DNA of 41,394 nt from Dehalococcoidia bacterium (GCA_021296025.1 JAGWBF010000004.1:1-41394), one strand, 5' to 3'. Shown: positions 8,048 to 16,002, numbered from the stretch's first letter. Made by a program: numbers and translations. Notes: generated from the letters alone by a model not told the origin.

Positions 8048-8701
8048 TCACCTTGGAGAGTAAGGAGTGAGGCGCATGAGTTTTACTTCTACGTTTCTCA
8101 GCAGAGGGCCGTTTGCTTCGGACTCTGCCCGTGCCTTCTGCCAATCTGGGTCCGATCCGAAGGCAGCGAAGTTCTTTTCCCTGTCGCCCAGGCTGGGGTA
8201 GTCAAGCATGTAGATCAGCCGATTGTTGGTCCCCACATCATCGGTCCAGTAGCCCACGCTCTCCAGCCCGTGTTTTCTGAACAGATCTACGGTGTGGTTG
8301 GCAAACCGCTCGTTCAGCGCTGGCAGCTTGCCCGGATTGGCATAGTAGATGCGCAGCTCCTGGACGTTGGAGCGCACCTTGGGGTCGGGAGAATATGCCG
8401 TAGGGCGCATAATTGTGTTTTGTATTTGGGTGACCATGGGGCCGTCGCCCTCGGACTCCCTCCGTACTTTGGCCCAGTCGGGATTGGCCTGGAACTCGGC
8501 CCACTTCTTTTCCCGGTCCGCCATGCTCTCGTACACCGTGATGTAAATGAGATGGCTGCCCATCCCGGCCTCCAGGTTCCAGAAACCCAGGACTCCTATG
8601 CCGTGCTGCTGGAAGAACCCCAAGGTATGATCGGCGAATCTCTGATTCAGCGCTCCCAATTTTCCAGGCATGGCTTCATAGTCTCTGAACTCGTATATCA
8701 T
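8048..8701 (-). CDS. Tandem NIPSNAP-family protein
   Basis: A 217-residue protein made of two similar halves. The first (about 1-105) starts MIYEFRDYEAMPGKLGALNQRFADHT; the second (about 112-217) starts QELRIYYANPGKLPALNERFANHT. Each half carries the NIPSNAP pattern: an opening beta strand, an xPGKLxALNxRFAxHT helix, a Gly-rich GFW/GYW turn, and DREKxxAAFxxDPDWxxARxESE near the end. NIPSNAP domains fold as ferredoxin-like dimeric alpha/beta barrels; most have no assigned chemistry. Here one chain would form the barrel by itself. It sits 31 bases after ruvB and just before cofG, so it is co-transcribed with F420 biosynthesis. AAGGAG eight bases upstream of ATG 8701 supports the start. A role linked to F420 or to the LLM enzyme is only inferred. 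Confidence 0.85.
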   Translation of the reverse strand: MIYEFRDYEAMPGKLGALNQRFADHTLGFFQQHGIGVLGFWNLEAGMGSHLIYITVYESMADREKKWAEFQANPDWAKVRRESEGDGPMVTQIQNTIMRPTAYSPDPKVRSNVQELRIYYANPGKLPALNERFANHTVDLFRKHGLESVGYWTDDVGTNNRLIYMLDYPSLGDREKNFAAFGSDPDWQKARAESEANGPLLRNVEVKLMRLTPYSPR

Positions 8702-8732
8702 CCCTTCGGCTCCTTTGCGTTTATGGAACTTG

Positions 8733-9761
8733 CTAGAACAGGTTACCCTGGGGATCGCTCATCTTTCGAGGAAGCTCCTTCCCAAGGTGGCTATACGCCA
8801 GATGGGTAGCCAACCTCCCCCTGGGAGTCCTGTCCAGGAATCCCAGCTGAAGCAGGTAGGGCTCGTAGATGTCCATTATGGTGTCAGCATCTTCCCCAAT
8901 AGATGCTGCCAGTGTGTCCAAGCCCACGGGTCCGCCAGAGAACTTGCTGATGATACTGTCAAGCAGACGATGGTCGATCTCGTCCAAACCGAGGGAATCG
9001 ACTTCGAGCTTCTCCAGGGCCTCATGGGCGGCTTGCCCGGTAATTCTACCATCGCCCATAACCTGCGCATAGTCCCTGATCCTCTTGAGGAGGCGGTTGG
9101 CCACCCTGGGCGTTCCCCTGGACCGGGTGGCGATGCTGTCCACGCCGCCCTGTTCGATGCTGATGTCCAGGATACGGGAGGAGCGGTGAAGTATCTGCCC
9201 CATATCCTGGGAATCATAGTAGTCCATCCGGAAAACCGATCCAAACCGGTCCCGCAGGGGAGGGCTGACGAGGGCGAACCTAGTGGTTGCGCCAATGAGG
9301 GTGAAGGGGTTCACTCGCAGATTGATGTTTCGCGCCCCCAGCCCTTTCCCGACCACCCAGGACAGAAAGTAGTCCTCCATGGCTGGGTAGAGCACCTCTT
9401 CCACTGGACGGCTGAGGCGATGCACCTCGTCGATGAAGAGTACATCTCCCTCAGAGATGCTGGTAAGGATGGCCGCCATCTCGCCTGCCCTTTCTATGGC
9501 GGGCCCGGAGGTCACCTTTATGCTGACCTCCAGCTCCTGGGCGATTATGTGGGCCAGAGTGGTCTTGCCCAAGCCGGGAGGCCCGTAGATGATGACATGG
9601 TCAAGGGGCTCGCCCCGCATCTTGGCGGCCTGGATGGCTATGCTCAGGTTCTCCTTGACCTTTGATTGACCTACGAAATCGGCCATGCGCCGGGGTCTTA
9701 GGGACGAATCGATAGGTTCATCGGTGTCGGTGGAGGTTCCTGAGACAAGTCGATCGGTCAT
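8733..9761 (-). CDS. ruvB: Holliday junction branch migration helicase RuvB
   Basis: A 342-residue AAA+ motor that, with RuvA, drives branch migration of Holliday junctions. Walker A is GPPGLGKTT (residues 60-68) and Walker B is FIDEVHRL (DEVH at 111-114). LIGATTRFALVSPPLRDRFG is the sensor 1/arginine finger region, and the C-terminal winged helix ends with a LGFLDRTPRGRLAT segment that is nearly invariant in RuvB. It heads the minus-strand train and has a good promoter 28 bases upstream. The partner genes ruvC and ruvA lie on the opposite strand across the divergent intergenic region, rather than in one ruvCAB operon. Confidence 0.98.
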   Translation of the reverse strand: MTDRLVSGTSTDTDEPIDSSLRPRRMADFVGQSKVKENLSIAIQAAKMRGEPLDHVIIYGPPGLGKTTLAHIIAQELEVSIKVTSGPAIERAGEMAAILTSISEGDVLFIDEVHRLSRPVEEVLYPAMEDYFLSWVVGKGLGARNINLRVNPFTLIGATTRFALVSPPLRDRFGSVFRMDYYDSQDMGQILHRSSRILDISIEQGGVDSIATRSRGTPRVANRLLKRIRDYAQVMGDGRITGQAAHEALEKLEVDSLGLDEIDHRLLDSIISKFSGGPVGLDTLAASIGEDADTIMDIYEPYLLQLGFLDRTPRGRLATHLAYSHLGKELPRKMSDPQGNLF

Positions 9762-9788
9762 GCTGCCCTGCGGTCCCCGAGTAGCCTC

Positions 9789-9818
9789 ATTCTAGGAGCA
9801 AGGCGGAAGGGGAGTCAA
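9789..9818 (-). promoter_or_regulatory. Sigma-70-type promoter for ruvB and the cof operon
   Basis: On the minus strand, TTGACT (9813-9818) is separated by 18 bases from TAGAAT (9789-9794); each box differs from consensus at one base. It lies 28 bases upstream of the ruvB start. Because the following genes are tightly spaced or overlapping down to fabI, this may drive the entire eight-gene train. Seen in sequence only, not tested. Confidence 0.7.
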
Positions 9819-9841
9819 GCTGAGGGCGTCCACCACAAGCT

Positions 9842-9874
9842 TTGTTCCGAGTCTCCACTAGCATGTGATAAAAT
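9842..9874 (+). promoter_or_regulatory. Possible promoter for yebC-ruvC-ruvA
   Basis: An AT-rich extended -10-like element (TGTGATAAAAT, 9864-9874) lies about 57 bases upstream of the yebC start, with a poor TTGTTC at 9842-9847 as the only -35 candidate at a long spacing. It is the best candidate in the divergent 169-base gap shared with ruvB. Confidence 0.4.
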
Positions 9875-9930
9875 CTAGCCACGAAGCTTCCTCTGGAAAG
9901 TTACCCTTAAAGGCAAAGGAGGCGAAGGGC

Positions 9931-10692
9931 TTGTCGGGACATTCTAAATGGTCCACCATCAAGCGGGCAAAGGGCGCCAACGATGCTAAGCGGGGCCAGT
10001 TGTTCACCAAGCTGAGTCGTGATATAGCCATTGCTGTGAGGCAGGGTGGAGGCGGAGACCCCGATATGAACTACAGGCTGCGCCTGGCGGTGGATAAGGC
10101 TAAGGGCAGCAACATGCCCATGGACACCATCGAGAGGGCCATCAGCAGGGCTGCCGGTGGTGGCGACGCGTCGGACGATTTGCAAAGCTCCCTCTACGAA
10201 GGCTACGGCCCCGGCGGAATCGCCATTATCCTGGAGGCCCTGACATCCAACCGCAACCGGACAGCCTCGGAGATTCGGGCTACCTTTGCCAAGTCCGGCG
10301 GAAGCCTTGGAGAAACAGGATGCGTCGGCTGGAACTTCGAGTCCAAGGGGGTTATCTGTCTCAACGTAGATGAATCCGTGGCCGAAGAGATTGCCATGGC
10401 GGCCATAGAAGCTGAAGCGGAGGACGTGATCGTCGAAGGTGGGTATGTGGAGATATACACCCAGCCCGAGAAACTGGAGGCGGTACGCAAGTCCCTGGAA
10501 TCCCAGGAGGTAGCCACTGATACGGTCGAGATATCTATGAAGCCCAAGAACACCGTGGACCTGGGCGCCAAGGAAGCTGAACAGACCCTTCGCCTCCTGG
10601 ACAACCTGGAAGACCTTCTGGATGTGCAGAGGGTCTACAGCAATGCCAACTTCCCCGATGAAGTGCTGGAAAAGTACCAGAACGAGGGGTAA
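9931..10692 (+). CDS. yebC: YebC/PmpR (TACO1) family regulator
   Basis: A 253-residue protein of the YebC/TACO1 family, described either as a DNA-binding regulator near ruv genes or as a translation factor that relieves ribosome stalling. The N-terminus after the start, SGHSKWSTIKRAKGAND, is the near-universal family opening, followed by KLSRDIAIAVRQGG, NMPMDTIERAI and YEGYGPGG. The start is TTG 9931: it has a perfect AAAGGAGG eight bases upstream and gives exactly the conserved N-terminus, whereas ATG 9865 would add 22 unrelated residues. It is followed after three bases by ruvC, the usual yebC-ruvC order. Confidence 0.95.
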   Translation: MSGHSKWSTIKRAKGANDAKRGQLFTKLSRDIAIAVRQGGGGDPDMNYRLRLAVDKAKGSNMPMDTIERAISRAAGGGDASDDLQSSLYEGYGPGGIAIILEALTSNRNRTASEIRATFAKSGGSLGETGCVGWNFESKGVICLNVDESVAEEIAMAAIEAEAEDVIVEGGYVEIYTQPEKLEAVRKSLESQEVATDTVEISMKPKNTVDLGAKEAEQTLRLLDNLEDLLDVQRVYSNANFPDEVLEKYQNEG

Positions 10693-10695
10693 ACG

Positions 10696-11208
10696 TTGCG
10701 CATCCTCGGAATCGATCCGGGCACAATTCGCATGGGCTATGGCCTCATCGACGATCAGGGCGAGGTTTCTGCAATAGATTGGGGAGTGGTCAGCTTGTCC
10801 CGGTCGCTGCCCCTGGAAGCCCGCCTGTTCCAGTTGTACTCCCATCTCCTCAACATGATCAGTATCTGGCATCCCGATGCTATGTCTGTAGAAGAACCCT
10901 TCGTTGGCAAGAATGAGGCCCGGTATGTGGGCCCCGCGCTGGCCGTGGGGCAGGCCCAGGCGACGGCCTTCATCGCCGCTGCTGGCCAGTCCATCCCCCT
11001 GTACCGGTACACCCCGGCCCAGGTAAAGCGCTCGGTTGCTGATTACGGCGCTGCCAGCAAGGGCCAGATCCAGGAGATGGTGAAGCTCATCCTGAGGCTG
11101 GACACCCTGCCCGAACCCTCGGACGCCTCGGATGCTCTTGCCATCGCCCTGTGTCACGTGAGGCAGAAGGATGTCGCAGACCTGGCCAAAAGGGAAATAG
11201 ACCCGTAG
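10696..11208 (+). CDS. ruvC: Holliday junction resolvase RuvC
   Basis: A 170-residue endonuclease that cuts Holliday junctions bound by RuvA-RuvB. The acidic catalytic residues are recognisable: Asp7 in LGIDPGT at the N-terminus, Glu in the VEEPFVGKN segment, and the C-terminal pair in SDASDALAIALCH. The start codon is TTG 10696, three bases after the yebC stop, with a GAGGGG ribosome site inside the yebC end. Length is normal for the family. A 69-base gap separates it from ruvA. Confidence 0.96.
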   Translation: MRILGIDPGTIRMGYGLIDDQGEVSAIDWGVVSLSRSLPLEARLFQLYSHLLNMISIWHPDAMSVEEPFVGKNEARYVGPALAVGQAQATAFIAAAGQSIPLYRYTPAQVKRSVADYGAASKGQIQEMVKLILRLDTLPEPSDASDALAIALCHVRQKDVADLAKREIDP

Positions 11209-11277
11209 CGAATCGTTGGTCATCTAGACCGGTCCACCATTTTTCGCGCCCTCAAGGCCCCTGACAGGAGGTTGAGT

Positions 11278-11862
11278 TTGATCGCTGCAATCAAAGGCAT
11301 CCTGGAAGCCAAGGGCCAGGACTGGGTGCAGGTGCAGGTGGGGGGCGCCGTGAGCTTCCAGGTGCAGGTCCCCTCGTCGTTGAAGGAGAACCTGGGGGAT
11401 TTGGGTGATGAGGTGTACCTTCACACCCAGCTGCACATCCGTGATGACAAGGCCGACATCTATGGATTCGCTACGGCCGATTCCCTCCAGCTCTTCAACC
11501 TTCTGAACGGCGTTTCCGGGATCGGCCCCCGCACCGCCCTGGCCATCCTGTCCGACCTTGGACCCCGTTCCCTGGTATCGGCCATTGCTGGAGAGAATGT
11601 GGGGATGCTGGCGGGCGTGTCGGGCGTGGGTGCTCGAACAGCCGGCAGGATTGTCCTGGAGCTCAAGGGCAAGGTAGCCCAGGTGGTGGAGGGAGAGGTG
11701 GATGGCGTTCCCGACCGGGATGGAGATGTGATGGCGGCCCTTACGGCCCTGGGGTACTCAGCCAACGAAGCCAGGAAGGTCGTATCCACCATGGGCAGGG
11801 AAGAGGGGGAGACCCTGGAGGACCGCATACGCCTCGCCTTGCAGCAGATAGGGGGAGGATGA
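11278..11862 (+). CDS. ruvA: Holliday junction DNA-binding subunit RuvA
   Basis: A 194-residue protein that binds four-way junctions and loads RuvB. It has an N-terminal OB-fold, tandem helix-hairpin-helix motifs (LLNGVSGIGPRTALAILSDLG and LAGVSGVGARTAGRIVLELK) and a C-terminal domain III (MAALTALGYSANEARKVV) that contacts RuvB. TTG 11278 is preferred over TTG 11272, because AGGAGG ends just before 11272 and is six bases from 11278; this yields the normal IAAIKG N-terminus. The next gene overlaps its stop by four bases (ATGA). Confidence 0.96.
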   Translation: MIAAIKGILEAKGQDWVQVQVGGAVSFQVQVPSSLKENLGDLGDEVYLHTQLHIRDDKADIYGFATADSLQLFNLLNGVSGIGPRTALAILSDLGPRSLVSAIAGENVGMLAGVSGVGARTAGRIVLELKGKVAQVVEGEVDGVPDRDGDVMAALTALGYSANEARKVVSTMGREEGETLEDRIRLALQQIGGG

Positions 11863-12563
11863 GGGAGATGGGGAAGTTCTTTGTAAGAAGCAAAGAAACT
11901 ACCGGCCCCGAGGACTGGAAGAGCGTTCATCCACGGGGTCATTGGAAAAAGGGGCACTCCGCAAAAGCACTGGCACATAGCTGGGAAAGCGCTCAAGGCT
12001 TTCCAACAGAAGTAAGGGATGTTCTGGAAGGATCATATCTTGGTTCCCTTGGCGCACTCATCTTCCTGAGGGGTGACGTTGAGTTCGAGGTCCCTCTACC
12101 TGGAGGTCCACAGGGTTCTCATAATGACATCCTGGTCGTCGCCAGTTCGGGGAACCAGAGGGCTGTAATTGCAGTGGAAGGTAAGGTTGATGAAGGTTTT
12201 GGCGACTGGGTGGAGGACTGGATCAATAAATCCGGGTCCGAAAAGAGCGGAAGACCCGAGCGCCTGCACTTCCTGAAGCGAAAGCTGAGGATTGAGAGCA
12301 AGAATGTGGACAAGATCCGCTATCAGCTCCTTCACCGAACGGCGTCTGCGGTCATCGAAGCTGAGAGGTCCGGAGCAAACTATGCGGTGTTGTTGGTCCA
12401 CTCGTTCAGCCGAGATAATCTAAATGTCGAAGACTACCAGTCCTTCTTGCGGTTGTTTGGAAAGAGAGGGAGAGCCAATACGGTGTCTTACCTGGGCCGG
12501 AATGGGAGTATTAGGCTGTACTCCGCCTGGGTCAGCGGCGAAGAGCGATTTCTCAATGTATGA
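11859..12563 (+). CDS. Unrecognised nuclease-like protein between ruvA and uvrB
   Basis: A 234-residue cytoplasmic protein that I cannot name with certainty. It has an N-terminal HWKKGHSAKALAHSWE block (28-43) followed by a GFP..V helix, then a core in which Asp90 (SHNDILVV) is followed by VEGK with Glu107 and Lys109 (VIAVEGKVDEGFGDWV). That D-x16-E-x-K layout on strands is what PD-(D/E)XK nuclease folds show. The pattern resembles uncharacterised proteins grouped, as I remember, under DUF6946; this needs a profile search. ATG 11859 overlaps the ruvA stop and GGGGGAGG is close by; ATG 11868 is an alternative. Gene content differs from its neighbours, so it may be an insertion into a repair operon. 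A restriction or defence role is possible but not shown. Confidence 0.75.
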   Translation: MREMGKFFVRSKETTGPEDWKSVHPRGHWKKGHSAKALAHSWESAQGFPTEVRDVLEGSYLGSLGALIFLRGDVEFEVPLPGGPQGSHNDILVVASSGNQRAVIAVEGKVDEGFGDWVEDWINKSGSEKSGRPERLHFLKRKLRIESKNVDKIRYQLLHRTASAVIEAERSGANYAVLLVHSFSRDNLNVEDYQSFLRLFGKRGRANTVSYLGRNGSIRLYSAWVSGEERFLNV

Positions 12564-12596
12564 AAGACTCGATAAGAGTGCACACAGGACAAGGGC

Positions 12597-14612
12597 ATGC
12601 CTGAATTTCAGATAGTGTCGGACTTCCACCCCACGGGGGACCAACCGCAGGCCGTGGACAAGCTGGCTTTCGGGATCGACCGGGGAGACCGCTACCAGAC
12701 CTTGATGGGGGTTACCGGGAGCGGGAAGACCTTCACCATGGCCAACATCATCCAGACTGTCCAACGGCCATCCCTTGTCATTGCCCATAACAAGACCCTG
12801 GCCGCCCAGCTTGCCACCGAGTTCAGGGAGTTCTTTCCCCACAATGCTGTGGAGTACTTCGTTTCGTACTACGACTACTACCAGCCCGAGGCTTACGTTC
12901 CCCAGACGGACACCTACATAGAGAAAGATGCGGACATCAACGAGGAGATCGACAAGCTGCGCTTGGCTGCCACCCGGTCCCTGCTCACCCGGCGGGATGT
13001 GCTGATCGTTGCCTCCGTTTCCTGCATCTATGGTCTGGGTGACCCCGTTGACTATTACAGCTTCGTTGCCCAGGTGAAGGTGGGTGAGGTGCGCAATCGC
13101 AGCCGGCTGGTGCGCCAGCTGGTGGATATGCAGTACTCCCGCAACGACACGGACCTGTCCCGGGGACGCTTCCGGGTGCGGGGCGACACCCTGGAGGTGC
13201 ACCCGGCCTACGACGAGACGGCCCTGCGCATCCAGTTCTGGGGAGATGAGGTGGAGCGCATCGTCGAGATCGATCCCCTGACGGGGGAGATTCTCGCCCA
13301 GCGGGAGGAGATGGACATCTACCCTGCCCGCCACTTCGTCACACCGAAGGAGAAGCTGGAGCTAGCCATAGAGGACATCGACGTGGAGATGGAGGAGCGG
13401 GTGTCCTACCTGCGGGAGGGTGGAAAGGTGTTGGAAGCGGCCCGGTTGGAGTCCCGCACCAAGTACGATCTGGAGATGCTCCGAGAGACCGGCTTCTGCA
13501 GCGGCGTGGAGAACTACGCCCGCCACCTAGCGCGCCGCTCGGCGGGTAGCGCACCCTGGACGCTCCTGGACTACTTTCCGGAAGACTGGCTGCTGTTCGT
13601 CGATGAGTCCCACATGACCATCCCCCAGGTGCGGGGCATGTACAACGGCGACATCTCCCGTAAGCAGACCCTGGTTGACTTCGGGTTCAGGCTTCCTTCG
13701 GCCTTGGACAACCGTCCCTTGAACTTCCGGGAGTTCGAGTCCCACCTGAACCAGGTGGTATTTGTGTCTGCCACTCCCGGTCCTTACGAAATGGAGGTTA
13801 GCAAGCAGATTGTGGAGCAGGTGATCAGGCCGACAGGTCTGCTGGATCCTACCATCGAGGTCAAGGAGACCAAGGGACAGATAGACGACCTGATGCAGCA
13901 GATCAAGGAAAGGGTGGACAAGAGCGAGAGGTGCCTGGTGACCACGCTGACCAAGAGGATGGCCGAGGAGCTGGCCGACTACCTGCAGGAGATGGGGGTA
14001 CGCACCCACTATCTTCACTCAGATATCAACACCCTGGAACGCAGCGAAATCCTGCGGGACCTGCGCCTGGGAGTTTACGATGTGGTGGTAGGTATCAACC
14101 TCCTCCGGGAGGGCCTCGACCTGCCCGAGGTGAGCTTGGTGGCGATTCTTGACGCCGATAAAGAAGGTTATCTTCGGTCCGATTCATCCCTGATCCAGAT
14201 GATCGGAAGGGCTGCCCGTCACTCGGAAGGCCATGTGATCATGTATGCCGACAACCGCACCCGGTCCATTGAGCGGGCCATCGGTGAGACCTACAGGCGA
14301 AGGGGAATCCAGGGTTCCTACAACGAGGAGCACGGAATCGTCCCCCAGGGCATCCATAAGGCAGTCAAGGATATCACCGAGCGGGTGAGAGCCGTGGCGG
14401 AGTCCCGGGCATCCTACGTGACCGTCCGCAAAGAGATGTCCCGCGATGACATGTTCAAGGTAACAAAGGACCTGGAGCTGCAGATGAAGGCGTCCGCCAA
14501 GAACCTTGAATTCGAGAAGGCAGCCATGCTCCGAGATGAGATATACGAACTAAGAAGGCTCCTGGCTCTGGGCGAAAAGGAGCATGTGCCGTCGTCCTGG
14601 CAGGAGGGCTGA
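12597..14612 (+). CDS. uvrB: Excinuclease ABC subunit B, UvrB
   Basis: A 671-residue helicase-like protein that verifies DNA damage in nucleotide excision repair, between UvrA loading and UvrC incision. Walker A is GVTGSGKT (residues 38-45), the beta-hairpin region includes YFVSYYDYYQPEAYVP, the Walker B-type DESH box is at 336-339, and helicase motifs V/VI appear as GINLLREGLDLPEVSLVAILDADKEG and QMIGRAARH. A C-terminal UVR helix pair (LELQMKASAKNLEFEKAAMLRDEI) provides UvrC contact. Start ATG 12597 follows an AGGACAAGGG stretch. It is the last gene of the yebC-ruv cluster and converges on the prkA remnant. Confidence 0.98.
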   Translation: MPEFQIVSDFHPTGDQPQAVDKLAFGIDRGDRYQTLMGVTGSGKTFTMANIIQTVQRPSLVIAHNKTLAAQLATEFREFFPHNAVEYFVSYYDYYQPEAYVPQTDTYIEKDADINEEIDKLRLAATRSLLTRRDVLIVASVSCIYGLGDPVDYYSFVAQVKVGEVRNRSRLVRQLVDMQYSRNDTDLSRGRFRVRGDTLEVHPAYDETALRIQFWGDEVERIVEIDPLTGEILAQREEMDIYPARHFVTPKEKLELAIEDIDVEMEERVSYLREGGKVLEAARLESRTKYDLEMLRETGFCSGVENYARHLARRSAGSAPWTLLDYFPEDWLLFVDESHMTIPQVRGMYNGDISRKQTLVDFGFRLPSALDNRPLNFREFESHLNQVVFVSATPGPYEMEVSKQIVEQVIRPTGLLDPTIEVKETKGQIDDLMQQIKERVDKSERCLVTTLTKRMAEELADYLQEMGVRTHYLHSDINTLERSEILRDLRLGVYDVVVGINLLREGLDLPEVSLVAILDADKEGYLRSDSSLIQMIGRAARHSEGHVIMYADNRTRSIERAIGETYRRRGIQGSYNEEHGIVPQGIHKAVKDITERVRAVAESRASYVTVRKEMSRDDMFKVTKDLELQMKASAKNLEFEKAAMLRDEIYELRRLLALGEKEHVPSSWQEG

Positions 14613-14688
14613 CAACCAGTTGTCACAATCCCAAGGGAAGCAGATGCCGCGGGCTGTTAAGACCGATCTAGACCACTGAAGGCCGTTC

Positions 14689-15618
14689 TCAGAACCCCGG
14701 CGCGGGCTCTCGTTCCGCCGGGTTCAGGGGCCAGTTCCATTCGATGCTGTTCTTGGCGATCCTTGCAGGGGAATTTCCCCTCAAGAGGAAGGTCACGTAT
14801 TCAATCAGGTCCTCGGCACATATGCGGCAGTACCCGTAGGTGTTAATCAGGCGGTTTCGGGTCGCCGCTCGCTTCCTCCGCCATTCGGCGAGGCTGCCCG
14901 GTGAGCGGGCCTGCCAAATGCTGTCCAGGGCGTTGAGGGGGCTCATGCATTCAACGTCCGGAGCGGCGGCTCGCGCGCTCAGCCGGTTCATCACGGCGCG
15001 GGGCGAAATGCCCTTCATCCCCTCACCGGGATGGAGACGCCTCTCCTGGGCCACCTCATCCTGGGTGAAGCCCGCCACCTCCATTCCATCGTAGGCGTGA
15101 AGCTTGTCCGACGCCGTGACCACCGGCTTACCCGGCGGGTCCAATCTGGAGAGAATCGCGAAGGTGCTGGCTGCAGGCAGCGTGAGGGGAGATAGATGGG
15201 CACTCTCCAGGCCTCCGCTCTCCAGCAGCTTATTGTATATTCTCAACTCGTCGCTCACCCGTAGGTTATAGGGCACGTAGGTCCTCATGATCCGGTCCCT
15301 GAGGGCCTCGGATGAGGGGTCGGTGAGGAACGTCTTGAAGTCCCCTTCGTTGGAGTGGCCGACAATGACTTCGTCGGCGTAAACGGCGCCGAACCTGTCC
15401 ATTTTGATCAGCTGTTCCTGAGCCAGCCCGAGAAGGGTTGTCAGCAGGTGGGAGTCCGTCGTGAATATTTCGACGAACTCCATAAGACCACGGTTGGCCA
15501 CGTTGAGCTCGCCGTCCAGCCTGAAGGCTTTGCCCGCAACGGACAGCCTGTCCCCCTCAAGCCGGGACGTATCTACGCTGCCAACAAGCAGGGTGGCGTC
15601 TGTGAGATTTGACGGCAT
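14689..15618 (-). pseudogene. prkA: PrkA serine kinase gene fragment (N- and C-terminal parts missing)
   Basis: A 309-residue open frame matching only the middle of PrkA/YeaG-type kinases (normally about 630-650 residues). Diagnostic stretches are LDGELNVANRGLMEFVEIF, DEVIVGHSNEGDFKTF, EALRDRIMRTYVPYNLRVSDELRIYNKLL, PAASTFAILSRL and GEGMKGISPRAVMNRLS. The AAA+ Walker A part normally upstream is absent, and the protein ends where the C-terminal kinase-like domain should begin. The first ATG (15618) comes directly at the point where homology starts and has no good ribosome site; upstream, the same strand encodes a membrane protein in another frame. This looks like a deletion remnant. It might still be translated, but kinase and ATPase activity are not expected. 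It shows no spoVR or yeaH partner gene nearby. Confidence 0.8.
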
Positions 15619-15856
15619 AGATAGCCCAGGAGATGATCAGTATCTGAAGCAGGTCAGTCTCCGCTGCCCTCATGGACTGACTGCCGCCAATGCTCCCGAG
15701 GAACTGGGGTTCGAAGATAATGAGGGCTACTACCAACGCAGTGGCGACCCCGGCCATTGTTATGCCCAGGGTGCGGGCGTCGGCGTAGAAACCGAGGAGG
15801 GACCAAGAGTGGGAGAAAAGGGCCACACCGATGAGGATGAAAGCCACGCCTTCCAT
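15557..15856 (-). pseudogene. 5' end of a small membrane protein gene, truncated at the prkA junction
   Basis: A 99-residue frame starting at ATG 15856 behind a strong AAGGGAGG ribosome site. Residues about 3-25 and 32-50 are clear hydrophobic segments, and a third begins at about 68 (LLQILIISWAIYAV) and then breaks into a charged, Arg/His-rich tail. That tail is the prkA fragment read in another frame. The body, with GVAFILIGVALF and GFYADARTLGIT segments, resembles the start of a multi-pass transporter or channel, perhaps of the AmiS/UreI kind, but I do not recognise it firmly. The intact start and foreign tail indicate that the rest of the gene was lost in the same deletion that removed the front of prkA. 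Confidence 0.55.
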
Positions 15857-15981
15857 ATGTCCTCCCTTGAAGGCGACTTTATCCCATGAGTTTTTGCATA
15901 GAGAGCCGCTGGCAGAAAGAAGGTATCTTGGGCCCTACAGACAAGTCTAGGTGAGGACCCAAACCTGTACCTGACCATGGC

Positions 15982-16002
15982 AGGCCTGCTGCCAGCAGGC
16001 CT
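15982..16002. repeat. Perfect inverted repeat, ten-base arms
   Basis: AGGCCTGCTG and CAGCAGGCCT face each other around a single base (21 bases in total), so it could form a strong GC-rich hairpin with a small loop. No T-run follows on either strand, so it is not a standard intrinsic terminator. It lies in the divergent spacer between the membrane-gene remnant and the MIP18-like gene; a protein-binding site or a remnant of a mobile element end are both possible. Confidence 0.7.

Noticed and set aside
7685..8809. 374-codon open frame on the plus strand
   Set aside because: Antisense to cofG, the NIPSNAP gene and ruvB; no family resemblance or ribosome site.
9907..11223. 438-codon open frame on the minus strand
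   Set aside because: Antisense across yebC and ruvC, both firmly identified; shadow of their codon bias.
14611..14624. Inverted repeat GACAACCAGTTGTC just after uvrB
   Set aside because: A six-base stem with a two-base loop and no T-run is too weak to call a terminator or operator.
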